DNA of 64,000 nt from Streptomyces alboniger (GTDB lineage: Bacteria > Actinomycetota > Actinomycetes > Streptomycetales > Streptomycetaceae), in contig NZ_CP023695.1 of the NCBI RefSeq assembly GCF_008704395.1, forward strand, positions 3,720,001-3,784,000. Direction: 5' to 3'. Below are positions 8,382 through 15,575 of the stretch, in pieces. A model generated the notes under the pieces. The model ran no database searches. It saw only the letters and a list, made by a program, of their open reading frames with translations, and was not told the DNA's origin. Every line of letters begins with the position of its first letter. The stretch's first letter is position 1. Both the position numbers and the translations under genes were made by a program.

Positions 8382-8576
8382 ATGAACCGTCACTGGCAGA
8401 AGTCCTCGTACTGCTCCGAGGGCAGCTCCTGCGTACACGTCGCCGCGACAACCACCGGCACAGTCGAACTCACCGAAAGCAGCGACCCCACCGGCACGAT
8501 AGTCCGCACCACGCCCAGAGCCTTCGCGGCGCTGATCCGCACCGCCAAGCAGCCCGCAGGCGCCGAACCGGCCTGA
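8382..8576 (+). CDS. DUF397 protein
   Basis: A 64-residue DUF397 protein. The family pattern W-x-K-S-S-Y-C ... S-C-V-H-V-A at the N-terminus and the later TPRAFAALI helix are both present. DUF397 proteins are small partners of XRE/DUF5753 regulators in Streptomyces and appear to antagonise or assist them during development. It begins 11 bases after the regulator gene, behind the purine-rich AGGGGAAG, so translation is probably coupled. Confidence 0.9.
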   Translation: MNRHWQKSSYCSEGSSCVHVAATTTGTVELTESSDPTGTIVRTTPRAFAALIRTAKQPAGAEPA

Positions 8577-8584
8577 GGGGACGT

Positions 8585-8675
8585 GGGGGTATGTGCGCAC
8601 GGAGCACCGAGCACACCGCGTCCCGAGCGGCTGCCGGGGCAGCACAGCAGAGATGGCGAGTACGCACATACCCCC
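8585..8675. repeat. Long inverted repeat flanking the next gene's start
   Basis: The 16-base arm at 8585-8600 (GGGGGTATGTGCGCAC) and the arm at 8660-8675 (GTACGCACATACCCCC) are inverted copies with one mismatch, 59 bases apart. The candidate ATG at 8653 lies just inside the right arm. The element could be two operator half-sites for a looping regulator or an RNA stem that hides the start. Confidence 0.75.
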
Positions 8676-8982
8676 GCGGCCCCGCCCCACAGACGAAGAA
8701 AGGGCGCCGACCCCAGCCATGACCGACAGCCCCCGCCCCAGGCCCGTGCCCATACCCCCGCCCCCTGCCGGCCTCGACTGGATCCGCGCCGCCCCCGAGG
8801 ACGAGCAGGGCCCCGGCCCCTGGATCGAGATCGCCTTCGGAGAGGGCGACGCCGTCTACCTCCGCGAGACCAGCACCCCGGACAACGTCGTCACCACCAC
8901 CCGGACGAAGTGGAACGCTTTCGTACTCGGCGTACAGGCAGGCGAATTCGATCATTTCGTGGAAGGCGTCGACCAGGACTGA
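8653..8982 (+). CDS. Second DUF397-like protein with Pro-rich N-terminus
   Basis: The C-terminal half (WIEIAFGEGDAVYLRET ... TTTRTKWNAFVLGVQAGEFDHF) matches the C-terminal DUF397 core in layout, preceded by a Pro/Arg-rich linker of ~40 residues. The usual WxKSSYC start of DUF397 is missing, so it is a divergent member. The start is uncertain. ATG 8653 has the purine-rich CAGCAGAG upstream and overlaps a long inverted repeat; ATG 8719 (MTDSPRPRP) would give an 87-residue protein. It follows the first DUF397 gene and probably belongs to the same regulatory module. Confidence 0.7.
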   Translation: MASTHIPPRPRPTDEERAPTPAMTDSPRPRPVPIPPPPAGLDWIRAAPEDEQGPGPWIEIAFGEGDAVYLRETSTPDNVVTTTRTKWNAFVLGVQAGEFDHFVEGVDQD

Positions 8983-9053
8983 CACCGCCCGACGGACACA
9001 TCCGCTCGAAAACCGCTAACCACCCGCCGGGCAACTGCTGTTACCGTCCCGCC

Positions 9054-9746
9054 ATGTCTGAGCCCTCTCACTCCCCTGGTCCCCAGGTTCCCCATAGCCC
9101 CCAGGGCCCCCCTAGCCCCGTAACCGCCGACGACGTCACCCGAGCCGTCCGCCACGCCGTAGCGACCCTCCGCGAAGCGCCCGCCGACGCCGACTGGAGC
9201 GTCAAGGCGGGCGGCCTGGAGTGGGACTGCTGGGAGACCGGCGAGCACCTCGCCGACGACCTCTTCGCGTACGCCGCCCAACTCGGCCCCGAACACCCGC
9301 CGCTGGACAGAGAGGTCCCCTTCCACTGGGTCAGCCGGACCCCGGGCGGCCCCGCAAACGTCACCCTCGCCGACCCCGCGGCAGGCCCGGCCGGACTGCT
9401 CATGGTCGTGGAGGCGTGCGGCGCGCTGCTGACCGCCATGGTCGCCACCACCCCGCCGACCGTCCGCGCCCACCACGGCTTCGGCGCCTCGGACCCCGAG
9501 GGCTTCGCCGCGATGGGAGTCGTAGAGACCCTCGTCCACACGTACGACATCGCGAACGGACTCGGCATCGGGGCCGCCTGGACCCCGCCCGCCGACCTCT
9601 GCACCCGAGTCCTGCACCGCCTCTTCCCCGACGCCCCCACGGACACGGCCCCCTGGCCCACCCTCCTGTGGGCGACGGGCCGCGGTGAACTCCCGGGCCG
9701 CAAACGCCTGACCGAGTGGCGGTGGTACGGAGAGCCCAGGGCCTGA
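9054..9746 (+). CDS. DinB/maleylpyruvate-isomerase-like protein
   Basis: A 230-residue protein of the mycothiol-dependent/DinB-like superfamily, a four-helix-bundle fold found in mycothiol-producing actinomycetes. Supporting stretches are VRHAVATLREAPADADWSVKAG (first helix and loop) and the later VVETLVHTYDIANGLG, where the His of the usual metal-binding H-x3-D helix is visible; EHLADDLFAYA carries another candidate ligand. The first ~25 residues are a low-complexity Ser/Pro extension. ATG 9054 is the first in-frame start after a clear non-coding gap. Substrate and reaction are unknown. Confidence 0.7.
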   Translation: MSEPSHSPGPQVPHSPQGPPSPVTADDVTRAVRHAVATLREAPADADWSVKAGGLEWDCWETGEHLADDLFAYAAQLGPEHPPLDREVPFHWVSRTPGGPANVTLADPAAGPAGLLMVVEACGALLTAMVATTPPTVRAHHGFGASDPEGFAAMGVVETLVHTYDIANGLGIGAAWTPPADLCTRVLHRLFPDAPTDTAPWPTLLWATGRGELPGRKRLTEWRWYGEPRA

Positions 9747-9995
9747 AAGGGCCTGACCCAGCGGCCCGTGCCACACCCGCATCCCACCCCCGCGTTCCAC
9801 GCGAAGTGCGTCACCCCAGGCCAGACCCCCTGGAAGCGTTCCAGCATCCCCGATCACCCAGTGTCCCTTGCCCCTGCCCGCCGGGGACGGCTTCGCTGTT
9901 GGCCAGGCCAGGAAACACGGCCTCACACAAGGCCAACACCAATGCCGACGCCAATGCCGACGCCACTTCGCACTTCGCATCTCACCGGGGACCCC

Positions 9996-10661
9996 ATGAA
10001 GCTCACGCACGCCTCGAAGACCCTGCTCGCCGGCCTCACGCTCCTCGGCGCGCTCTCGCTCACCGCCTGCAACAACGACGACGGCGGCGTGAAGGCGGGA
10101 GACACCCCGTCCGGTGCAAAGCCGACGGTGTCCACGGGGACCGGCAGCAGCGGCGGAACGGGCGACTCCGGCACATCGTCCGGCTCCGGCTCCGGCTCCT
10201 CCGGGGAGGGCAACACCGACACCGAGGTCGACGACTGCCGCAGCGACGAGCTGGAGGTGACCGCCGCCGACAACACCACCGACAAGACGGAAGGTGTCAT
10301 CACCGTCCAGTTCAAGAACGGCGGCGGGCGCGACTGCGCCCTCAGCGGCTACGCGGGCGTGGACCTCAAAACGGCCACCGGCGACACCCTGTCCGTCGAC
10401 CGCAATGGTGACCAGCCCCACCCCCACGTCCTCAAGGACGGCGAGTCCGCCGCCTTCAACATCACCTTCCCGGTCAACACCACCGGCGGCTCCGGTGTCC
10501 GTATCACCAACATCCTGGTGACCCCGCCGAACGAGACGAAGACCGTCACGATCGCCTGGCCCGCCGGCTCCCTCCCGGTGAGCGGCGAGGACTCCTCGGA
10601 CAGCGGCCCGAAGCTGTCCGTCGGCCCGGTCGGCAAGGTCAGCGACTCCCCCGCGAGCTGA
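9996..10661 (+). CDS. DUF4232-like secreted lipoprotein
   Basis: A 221-residue lipoprotein with a signal peptide ending in lipobox LTAC (Cys ~25), a Gly/Ser/Thr-rich linker (~30-75) and a C-terminal beta-rich domain. The domain carries ITVQFKNGGGRDCALSGYAGVDL and the paired Cys of the DUF4232 family, which is abundant and uncharacterised in Streptomyces. Cys residues in DDCRSDEL and RDCALSG could form the family disulfide. ATG 9996 is chosen because it directly precedes the signal peptide. Function is unknown; it is cell-surface exposed. Confidence 0.8.
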   Translation: MKLTHASKTLLAGLTLLGALSLTACNNDDGGVKAGDTPSGAKPTVSTGTGSSGGTGDSGTSSGSGSGSSGEGNTDTEVDDCRSDELEVTAADNTTDKTEGVITVQFKNGGGRDCALSGYAGVDLKTATGDTLSVDRNGDQPHPHVLKDGESAAFNITFPVNTTGGSGVRITNILVTPPNETKTVTIAWPAGSLPVSGEDSSDSGPKLSVGPVGKVSDSPAS

Positions 10662-10742
10662 GGTGGGCAAGTGACCCCTGGGGCTGGCGAAACCACCCGG
10701 TCACAGGGGGTCGACACCCTCCCCCACACGTGATTGACGCGA

Positions 10743-10767
10743 CCCCAACCATCCTCGATGGTTGGGG
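10743..10767. terminator. Perfect inverted repeat, possible terminator or operator
   Basis: CCCCAACCATC-CTC-GATGGTTGGGG, an 11-bp perfect stem with a 3-base loop, lies 81 bases after the lipoprotein stop and 64 bases before the next start. No T-run follows, so it could be an intrinsic-like terminator of the actinomycete type or a protein-binding site. Confidence 0.5.
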
Positions 10768-10831
10768 AATCGGGCGTTGTGCGGCCGCTGGGCGCGGCAT
10801 GGCGCGGTGCCACGGCTGGGGGGAGCCGACG

Positions 10832-12598
10832 ATGGAACCGAACGAGCCGAGGGATCGACGCACCGCCGGACCCGAGAGCGAGGCCGACCGCGGGCCGGGC
10901 CGTTTCGGACCCCCGCCCGCTTTCCCGCCACCTCCGCCCGCGTTCCCGCCTCCCTCACTCCCACCCGTGTCCCCGACCCCACCCGCATCCCCACCCTCGT
11001 ACGCGCCCTCTTCCTCCTACGCGTACCCGCCACCGCCGCCACAGTTGTCCGCCCAGCCCTCAGCCGCGCTCCCGCCCCCGCCCCCACTGCCCACCCGGCC
11101 ACCCGGCCCACCCGGCCAACCCGGCGACCACAGTCCCTTGCGCCCTCTGGCCGTCGCCCTGCTGAACCTCAGCGGCCTCGGCCTCGGCTACCTCCTCATC
11201 CGGCGGCTGCTCCCCGCCCTGCTCTGCGTCGGCGCGACCGCCGCGCTGCTTCTGCTGGCGCTGCCCGCCGACGTCGACGGCGTACCCGGCGGCGTACTCA
11301 TCGGCTACGCCGCCCTCCTGCTCCTTGCCGCCGTCCACGGCGCGCTCCGCGCCATCCGCGACCGGACGCGCCGGCCGCTGCGCGCCCCCCTCGCGACCGC
11401 CCTCGGCGTCATCCTGCTCGCCGTGCCCTCCGGCGGCGCCCTCGCCTACGAGAGCGCGCGGGACGAGGCCGTCGAGCAGATGCTCCTCGACCGCCTCGAC
11501 AACGCCGACCGCATCGTCGCGGGCCTCGACTCACAGCCCTTCGAGGGCATCGCCGAGACGAAGTACAAGAAAGCCCTCCGCACCTACCGCGACCTCGCCG
11601 ACGACCACCCCGGCTCCCGGGCCGCCGACCGCCTGCCCGACAGCCTCACCGCCTACTACGAGTCCGTCGCCGCCCCTTACGCCGCCAAGCGGTACTGCGA
11701 AGCCGTCCCCCCGCTCACACATCTACGCACCCTCCCCGGCACCCTCGGCAAGGACCGCCTCGGCGCCCTCGCCACCTGGCCCGACGACCGCCTCGCCACC
11801 TCCCTCTACGAGTGCGGCACCGAAGGGCTCGGCCGCTCGGCCGCCGACGCCCCGCTCACCGAACTGCTCCGCACCTTCCCCGCCTCGGCCCAGGCCAAGA
11901 AGGTCGAGCCGGCCCTGCGCGACGCCATCGACACCCGTACGTCCGCCGTCAAGGGCCCCGCCCCCTGCCCCGCCCTGGACGAACTGCGCGCCATCGGCAC
12001 CACCGCCGCCGCCCTGCCCGGCGACGCGGTCGACGCCGAGGCCGTTCGCGGCGCCACCGAACGGGCCGTGGAGAGCGGCGTCTACGCCTGCGGCATGGAC
12101 GAGTTCGAGGACGCCCACTTCGCGAAGGCCGCCGCGACCCTCAACGGCTTCGCCAAGGCCTACCCGGCCAGCGAGAAGCGCGACCGCGCCAAGGATGTCG
12201 CCATCGCCGCCGAGATCGCCGAGGAACGCCCGAGCGCGGGCCGCCGTCTGCCCCCGTCCGGCTCCCCCGGCGGCGCCAAGGTCGACCTCGTCGTCGCCAA
12301 CCTCGGCCCCGGCGAGCTGGAAGTCCTCTACACCGGCCCCACCACCGGCAGCGTCCAGCTCAAGGACTGCGCCTCCTGCCGGGTCTTCGCCACCAAGTCC
12401 CAGGGCGACAAGACCTGCCGGGCCGGCGTCACGAAGTACCCCAGGACCACCCTCAGGCTGCCCGCCGGCGAGTACCACTTCCTCTACAAGAGGGCCACCG
12501 TGCGCGATCGCGCCGACGGCGCCAGGCTGAGCCCCGCCTACCGCTACACCGACTGCTCCTTCGTCACCCGTGGCACGGCCGGCCTCGGCCGCTCTTGA
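10832..12598 (+). CDS. Large membrane protein with Pro-rich N-terminus and Cys-rich outer domain
   Basis: A 588-residue protein of unknown function. Residues 1-95 are a Pro-rich, presumably cytosolic tail. Residues ~100-205 hold four hydrophobic helices. The remainder (~210-588) is predicted outside the membrane, with repeated helical pairs (NADRIVAGLDSQPFEGIAETKYKKALRTY and ELLRTFPASAQAKKVEPALRD) that look like TPR-type units, and at least eight Cys residues, some in pairs (KDCASCRVF). ATG 10832 behind GGGGGGAG is preferred to the in-frame 10730 start. It points the same way as the T4SS-like operon that begins ~240 bases later and may be an accessory of it, but no homology is recognised. Confidence 0.75.
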   Translation: MEPNEPRDRRTAGPESEADRGPGRFGPPPAFPPPPPAFPPPSLPPVSPTPPASPPSYAPSSSYAYPPPPPQLSAQPSAALPPPPPLPTRPPGPPGQPGDHSPLRPLAVALLNLSGLGLGYLLIRRLLPALLCVGATAALLLLALPADVDGVPGGVLIGYAALLLLAAVHGALRAIRDRTRRPLRAPLATALGVILLAVPSGGALAYESARDEAVEQMLLDRLDNADRIVAGLDSQPFEGIAETKYKKALRTYRDLADDHPGSRAADRLPDSLTAYYESVAAPYAAKRYCEAVPPLTHLRTLPGTLGKDRLGALATWPDDRLATSLYECGTEGLGRSAADAPLTELLRTFPASAQAKKVEPALRDAIDTRTSAVKGPAPCPALDELRAIGTTAAALPGDAVDAEAVRGATERAVESGVYACGMDEFEDAHFAKAAATLNGFAKAYPASEKRDRAKDVAIAAEIAEERPSAGRRLPPSGSPGGAKVDLVVANLGPGELEVLYTGPTTGSVQLKDCASCRVFATKSQGDKTCRAGVTKYPRTTLRLPAGEYHFLYKRATVRDRADGARLSPAYRYTDCSFVTRGTAGLGRS

Positions 12599-12840
12599 GT
12601 GCTCGTCAAAAGTGCTGGTCAGAAGTCCTGGTCAGAGGCACGCCGGGCCGTCATTGCCCGGCGTCGTACCGCGTGATACACAGAGTGACCAGACCTCGCG
12701 TACGAGGAAACGCACGAAGTCAGCCAACGAATGGCGCCAAGGCGCCATCCGCGGGCCCGATTGTCGGCGAGAATGAGCTGTCCTCTGCACCGAGGCGGGC
12801 AGAGGTGCCAGAACAACCCACTAGGGGCGGTGAGTTACAC

Positions 12841-13149
12841 ATGCTTATGGCAGCCGAAAAGGGCGACATCACCACCATCATCGGCGGGATCGCCCCCGAC
12901 TGGGGTCCCTTCGGGAACCTGGGCAACGAGGCACGCGTCATGATCGAGGTCGTGATGGCGGTCGCCATTCTGCTGTGCCTGGGCATTGCGATCTGGGGCG
13001 CGGCGAAGCAACGCATCGGCGCGACGGCGCTGCGCGACACCTTCAGCGCGGAACAGGGCAAGGGCCTGATCATCGCGGGCCTGACCGGAGTCTTCATCAT
13101 CGGTTCGCTCGGCACGCTGTTCACGATCGTCTACGGCATGGCGGTCTAG
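12841..13149 (+). CDS. Two-helix membrane protein, VirB2/pilin-like
   Basis: A 102-residue protein with a short polar N-terminus, a first membrane helix (VMIEVVMAVAILLCLGIAIWG), a basic loop (AAKQRIGATALRDTFSAEQGKG) and a second helix (LIIAGLTGVFIIGSLGTLF). This size and helix-loop-helix layout is that of VirB2/TrbC-type pilins and of the small subunits of Gram-positive transfer systems. It is the first gene of a co-directional block with VirB8-, VirB6-, VirB4- and VirD4-like genes, which supports the assignment. There is no clear cleavable signal peptide. The pilin role is inferred from topology and context, not from sequence identity. Confidence 0.75.
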   Translation: MLMAAEKGDITTIIGGIAPDWGPFGNLGNEARVMIEVVMAVAILLCLGIAIWGAAKQRIGATALRDTFSAEQGKGLIIAGLTGVFIIGSLGTLFTIVYGMAV

Positions 13150-13174
13150 CGCCCTTCCCCAGGCCTCGACCCCG

Positions 13175-13255
13175 CGCTCCCTCTCCCCTTGTCCCGCCTG
13201 TCCCCCCTGTCCCCCCTTCCCTGTCCCCTCTTCCCTGTCCCCTCCCCCACCTGTC
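13175..13255. repeat. Pyrimidine-rich CTGTCCCC repeat tract
   Basis: Between the pilin-like and VirB8-like genes lies ~80 bases of almost pure pyrimidine on the plus strand, made of irregular repeats of CTGTCCCC and CTTCCC. The minus strand therefore has many runs of three to six G with short spacers, a pattern able to form G-quadruplex or triplex structures. Confidence 0.7.
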
Positions 13256-13390
13256 CGTCGTGCCCACCGGCTGAGGTTGCAACTCCCTGATGTCGAGTCA
13301 CCACACCGCGCCCGCGCGGGAACCAGCACGGCTACCGTCATACGTGTCCTACGTGACGGTTCGGCGAGAGGTTGAGGGGGCGGTCGCGGC

Positions 13391-14230
13391 ATGAGCCTCG
13401 ACGACGAGCGGAACGACGGCCTCTTCGGCGGCTCGGGAGAGACCAGGACGCGGCTTCCCGAGGGGGAGGGCGGGGACGACGTCTACGGCGCGCGCAGATC
13501 CGCCCGGGGCGGGCGGACGTCCTCCCGCAGCCTGGTGACGGTGGTCGGCGTCGTGGTCCTGCTGATCGCGGCGATCGCCTTCGCCAACAGGGGCGGGGAC
13601 GAGTCCTCTGCGGGGGGCGGCGACGCCAAGACGCCTGACGCGGCGGCGACGGCCCCTTCGGGGAGGAAGCCGGTGGGCGGCAAGGCCGACGGGATCGCGA
13701 CGGGCTTCGCCAAGACCGAGCAGGGTGCCCAGAGCGCGGCGGCGAACTTCGCGGTTCCGCTCGGCTCTGCCGAAATGTTCGACAAGGGCAAACGCGACGC
13801 CATCCTCCGAACCGTCATGGCGCCGCAGAGCGTGGCCAAGTTCCAGGCCGAGCTCGACAAGGCGTACACCGCGCCGTTCTTCAGGAACGTAGGCCTGAAC
13901 GAGGACGGTTCGACGCCGAACGGCTATCAGTTCATCTCGCGCACATCCCCGATCGGCACGAAGGTCACCGACTTCTCGGACCGCAAGGCCACCGTCGAAG
14001 TCTGGTGCAGCGGCCTGCTCGGCCTGGCCGGCGAGAAGTCCACCAAGCCGGTCACCAACAGCTGGTTCACGCTCACCATGGAGCTGGCGTGGATCGACGG
14101 CGACTGGAAGGCCGTCACGCACTCCCAGAAGAACGGTCCCGCCCCAGTTCCGGGCGACGACCGTGCGTCCAACTCCGACGAGATCGCGAAGGCGGTCGAA
14201 GGGTACGGAGGGTTCACGTATGCCCGGTAG
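13391..14230 (+). CDS. TcpC/VirB8-like bitopic membrane protein of a T4SS-like operon
   Basis: A 279-residue protein with a cytosolic, charged N-terminus (~1-45), one membrane helix (SLVTVVGVVVLLIAAIAFA, ~48-66), a Gly/Ala-rich linker and an outer domain (~100-279). The outer domain has the helix-plus-twisted-sheet character of NTF2-like folds (AAANFAVPLG ... RKATVEVWCSGLLGLAG ... WFTLTMELAWIDGDWKAV). This is the layout of VirB8/TcpC, the periplasmic or wall-side scaffold of conjugation channels; the WxDGDWK ending of the sheet is typical of conjugative-transfer NTF2-like proteins. It overlaps the next gene by 11 bases, so translation is coupled. Confidence 0.8.
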   Translation: MSLDDERNDGLFGGSGETRTRLPEGEGGDDVYGARRSARGGRTSSRSLVTVVGVVVLLIAAIAFANRGGDESSAGGGDAKTPDAAATAPSGRKPVGGKADGIATGFAKTEQGAQSAAANFAVPLGSAEMFDKGKRDAILRTVMAPQSVAKFQAELDKAYTAPFFRNVGLNEDGSTPNGYQFISRTSPIGTKVTDFSDRKATVEVWCSGLLGLAGEKSTKPVTNSWFTLTMELAWIDGDWKAVTHSQKNGPAPVPGDDRASNSDEIAKAVEGYGGFTYAR

Positions 14231-15575
14231 CCGCCGTGTACTCCGCCTCAGCGCCACCATCACGGCCGCGCAGACCGCGGCGGTCCTGTTCGCGACGCGT
14301 GCCTTCGCGGCGCCGGAGCCCAAGGACGACGACGCCTGCGACCTCATCCACGGCCCCGCCAAAAAGTACTGCGAAAGAGGCCAGGCCACCCGAGACGGAG
14401 GCAGCTCCGGGGACGAGGGCAAGTACCCCACCGACGCCCCCCTCGACGGCACCGCCGACCCCCTCAGCTCCCTGGCCAAGGGCTGCGCCGAAGCCGCCTC
14501 CTGGACCGTCGACAAGCTGTCCGACGCCGTCAAGGAGACGGCCAGCGTCGACTTCACCAACCCCAAGTTCCTCCAGCAGTACGCCGTCGTCTTCGCGGCG
14601 TCCACCATCCTCACCCTCCTGCTGTGGCTGCTCGCCGTGGCGAAGCGGGCCGTGCGGGGCGTGCCGTTGACCACCGCGATCTCCGAGGCCATCGGGTTCC
14701 TGTGGCTCACCGTGCTCGCCTCCGCCTTCACGCCCCTGATCCTGTACACCGTCGTCTCGGCGACCGACGGTGTCTCGGACGTCATCGCGAAGGCGACGGG
14801 CGGTCAGACGGACCACTTCTTCGGGACGTTCGCGGGCGCCCTGAAGAGGGGCGAGGACATCGGCGGCGGCCCGATCATGCTGATCGTCGTCTCGCTCGTG
14901 TCGATCCTCGCCGCGGGCGTGCTCTGGCTGGAGCTGGTCATCCGGGCGGCGCTCCTCTACGTAGGAGCGCTCCTCGGCACGGTCGTCTACGCCGGCCTCG
15001 TCGACAAGAACCTGTGGTCGCACGTCCGCCGCTGGGCGGGCATCATGATCGCCGTCATCCTCGTCAAACCGATCATCGTGATCGTGCTCGGCCTCGCCGG
15101 GGCGCTCTCCGCCGACGACGGACCCGACGCGTTCTCCGCCGTCGTCTCCGGACTCTCGATCATCCTGCTCGCCATCTTCGCGAGCGCCATGATCTACCGC
15201 TTCGTACCGGGCTTCGGCGACGAGATCGCCGGCTCCCGCGACAACCGCATGATGCGCGGCGCCGAGAACAAGGCCGCCGCCGTGATCAGCTCCCCCGCCT
15301 CCCTCGTCTCCCAGGGCATCAAGACCCACAGCGCCCGGGGCCACGGCGGCGGCGGTGGCGGCGGGAGCAGCCAGCCCCGGCCCGCCAACCCCGCCAGCGG
15401 CGGCGTCGCCGCACACAGCGGCCGCACCTCCCCGGGCGGCTCGTCGAACGGCGGCGGATCTGTCCCCTCCGCCGCACCCGCGCCGCGCAGCAGCGCGACG
15501 AACACGCCGCACGCGGGCAACCGCGGCGGCTCCCGCAACAGCAGTACCAACCGCACGGGAGGTGAAGGGCGTTGA
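14220..15575 (+). CDS. VirB6/TrbL-like polytopic membrane protein
   Basis: A 451-residue protein with a signal peptide (cleavage near FAA-PEP), an outer segment with two Cys (DACDLIHGPAKKYCERG), then six or more membrane helices between residues ~115 and ~340, including YAVVFAASTILTLLLWLLA and MIAVILVKPIIVIVLGLAG. The C-terminal ~110 residues are a low-complexity Gly/Ser/Pro/Arg tail, probably cytosolic. This is the layout of VirB6/TrbL-type inner-membrane channel subunits, including the Gram-positive and actinomycete forms. ATG 14220 overlaps the upstream stop by 11 bases, and the stop overlaps the TTG start of the next gene, so the block is translated as a chain. Confidence 0.82.
   Translation: MPGSRRVLRLSATITAAQTAAVLFATRAFAAPEPKDDDACDLIHGPAKKYCERGQATRDGGSSGDEGKYPTDAPLDGTADPLSSLAKGCAEAASWTVDKLSDAVKETASVDFTNPKFLQQYAVVFAASTILTLLLWLLAVAKRAVRGVPLTTAISEAIGFLWLTVLASAFTPLILYTVVSATDGVSDVIAKATGGQTDHFFGTFAGALKRGEDIGGGPIMLIVVSLVSILAAGVLWLELVIRAALLYVGALLGTVVYAGLVDKNLWSHVRRWAGIMIAVILVKPIIVIVLGLAGALSADDGPDAFSAVVSGLSIILLAIFASAMIYRFVPGFGDEIAGSRDNRMMRGAENKAAAVISSPASLVSQGIKTHSARGHGGGGGGGSSQPRPANPASGGVAAHSGRTSPGGSSNGGGSVPSAAPAPRSSATNTPHAGNRGGSRNSSTNRTGGEGR

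Noticed and set aside
9747-9995. Cobalamin or other riboswitch before the DUF4232-like lipoprotein
   Set aside because: Some stem-forming GC patches, but none of the conserved riboswitch blocks.
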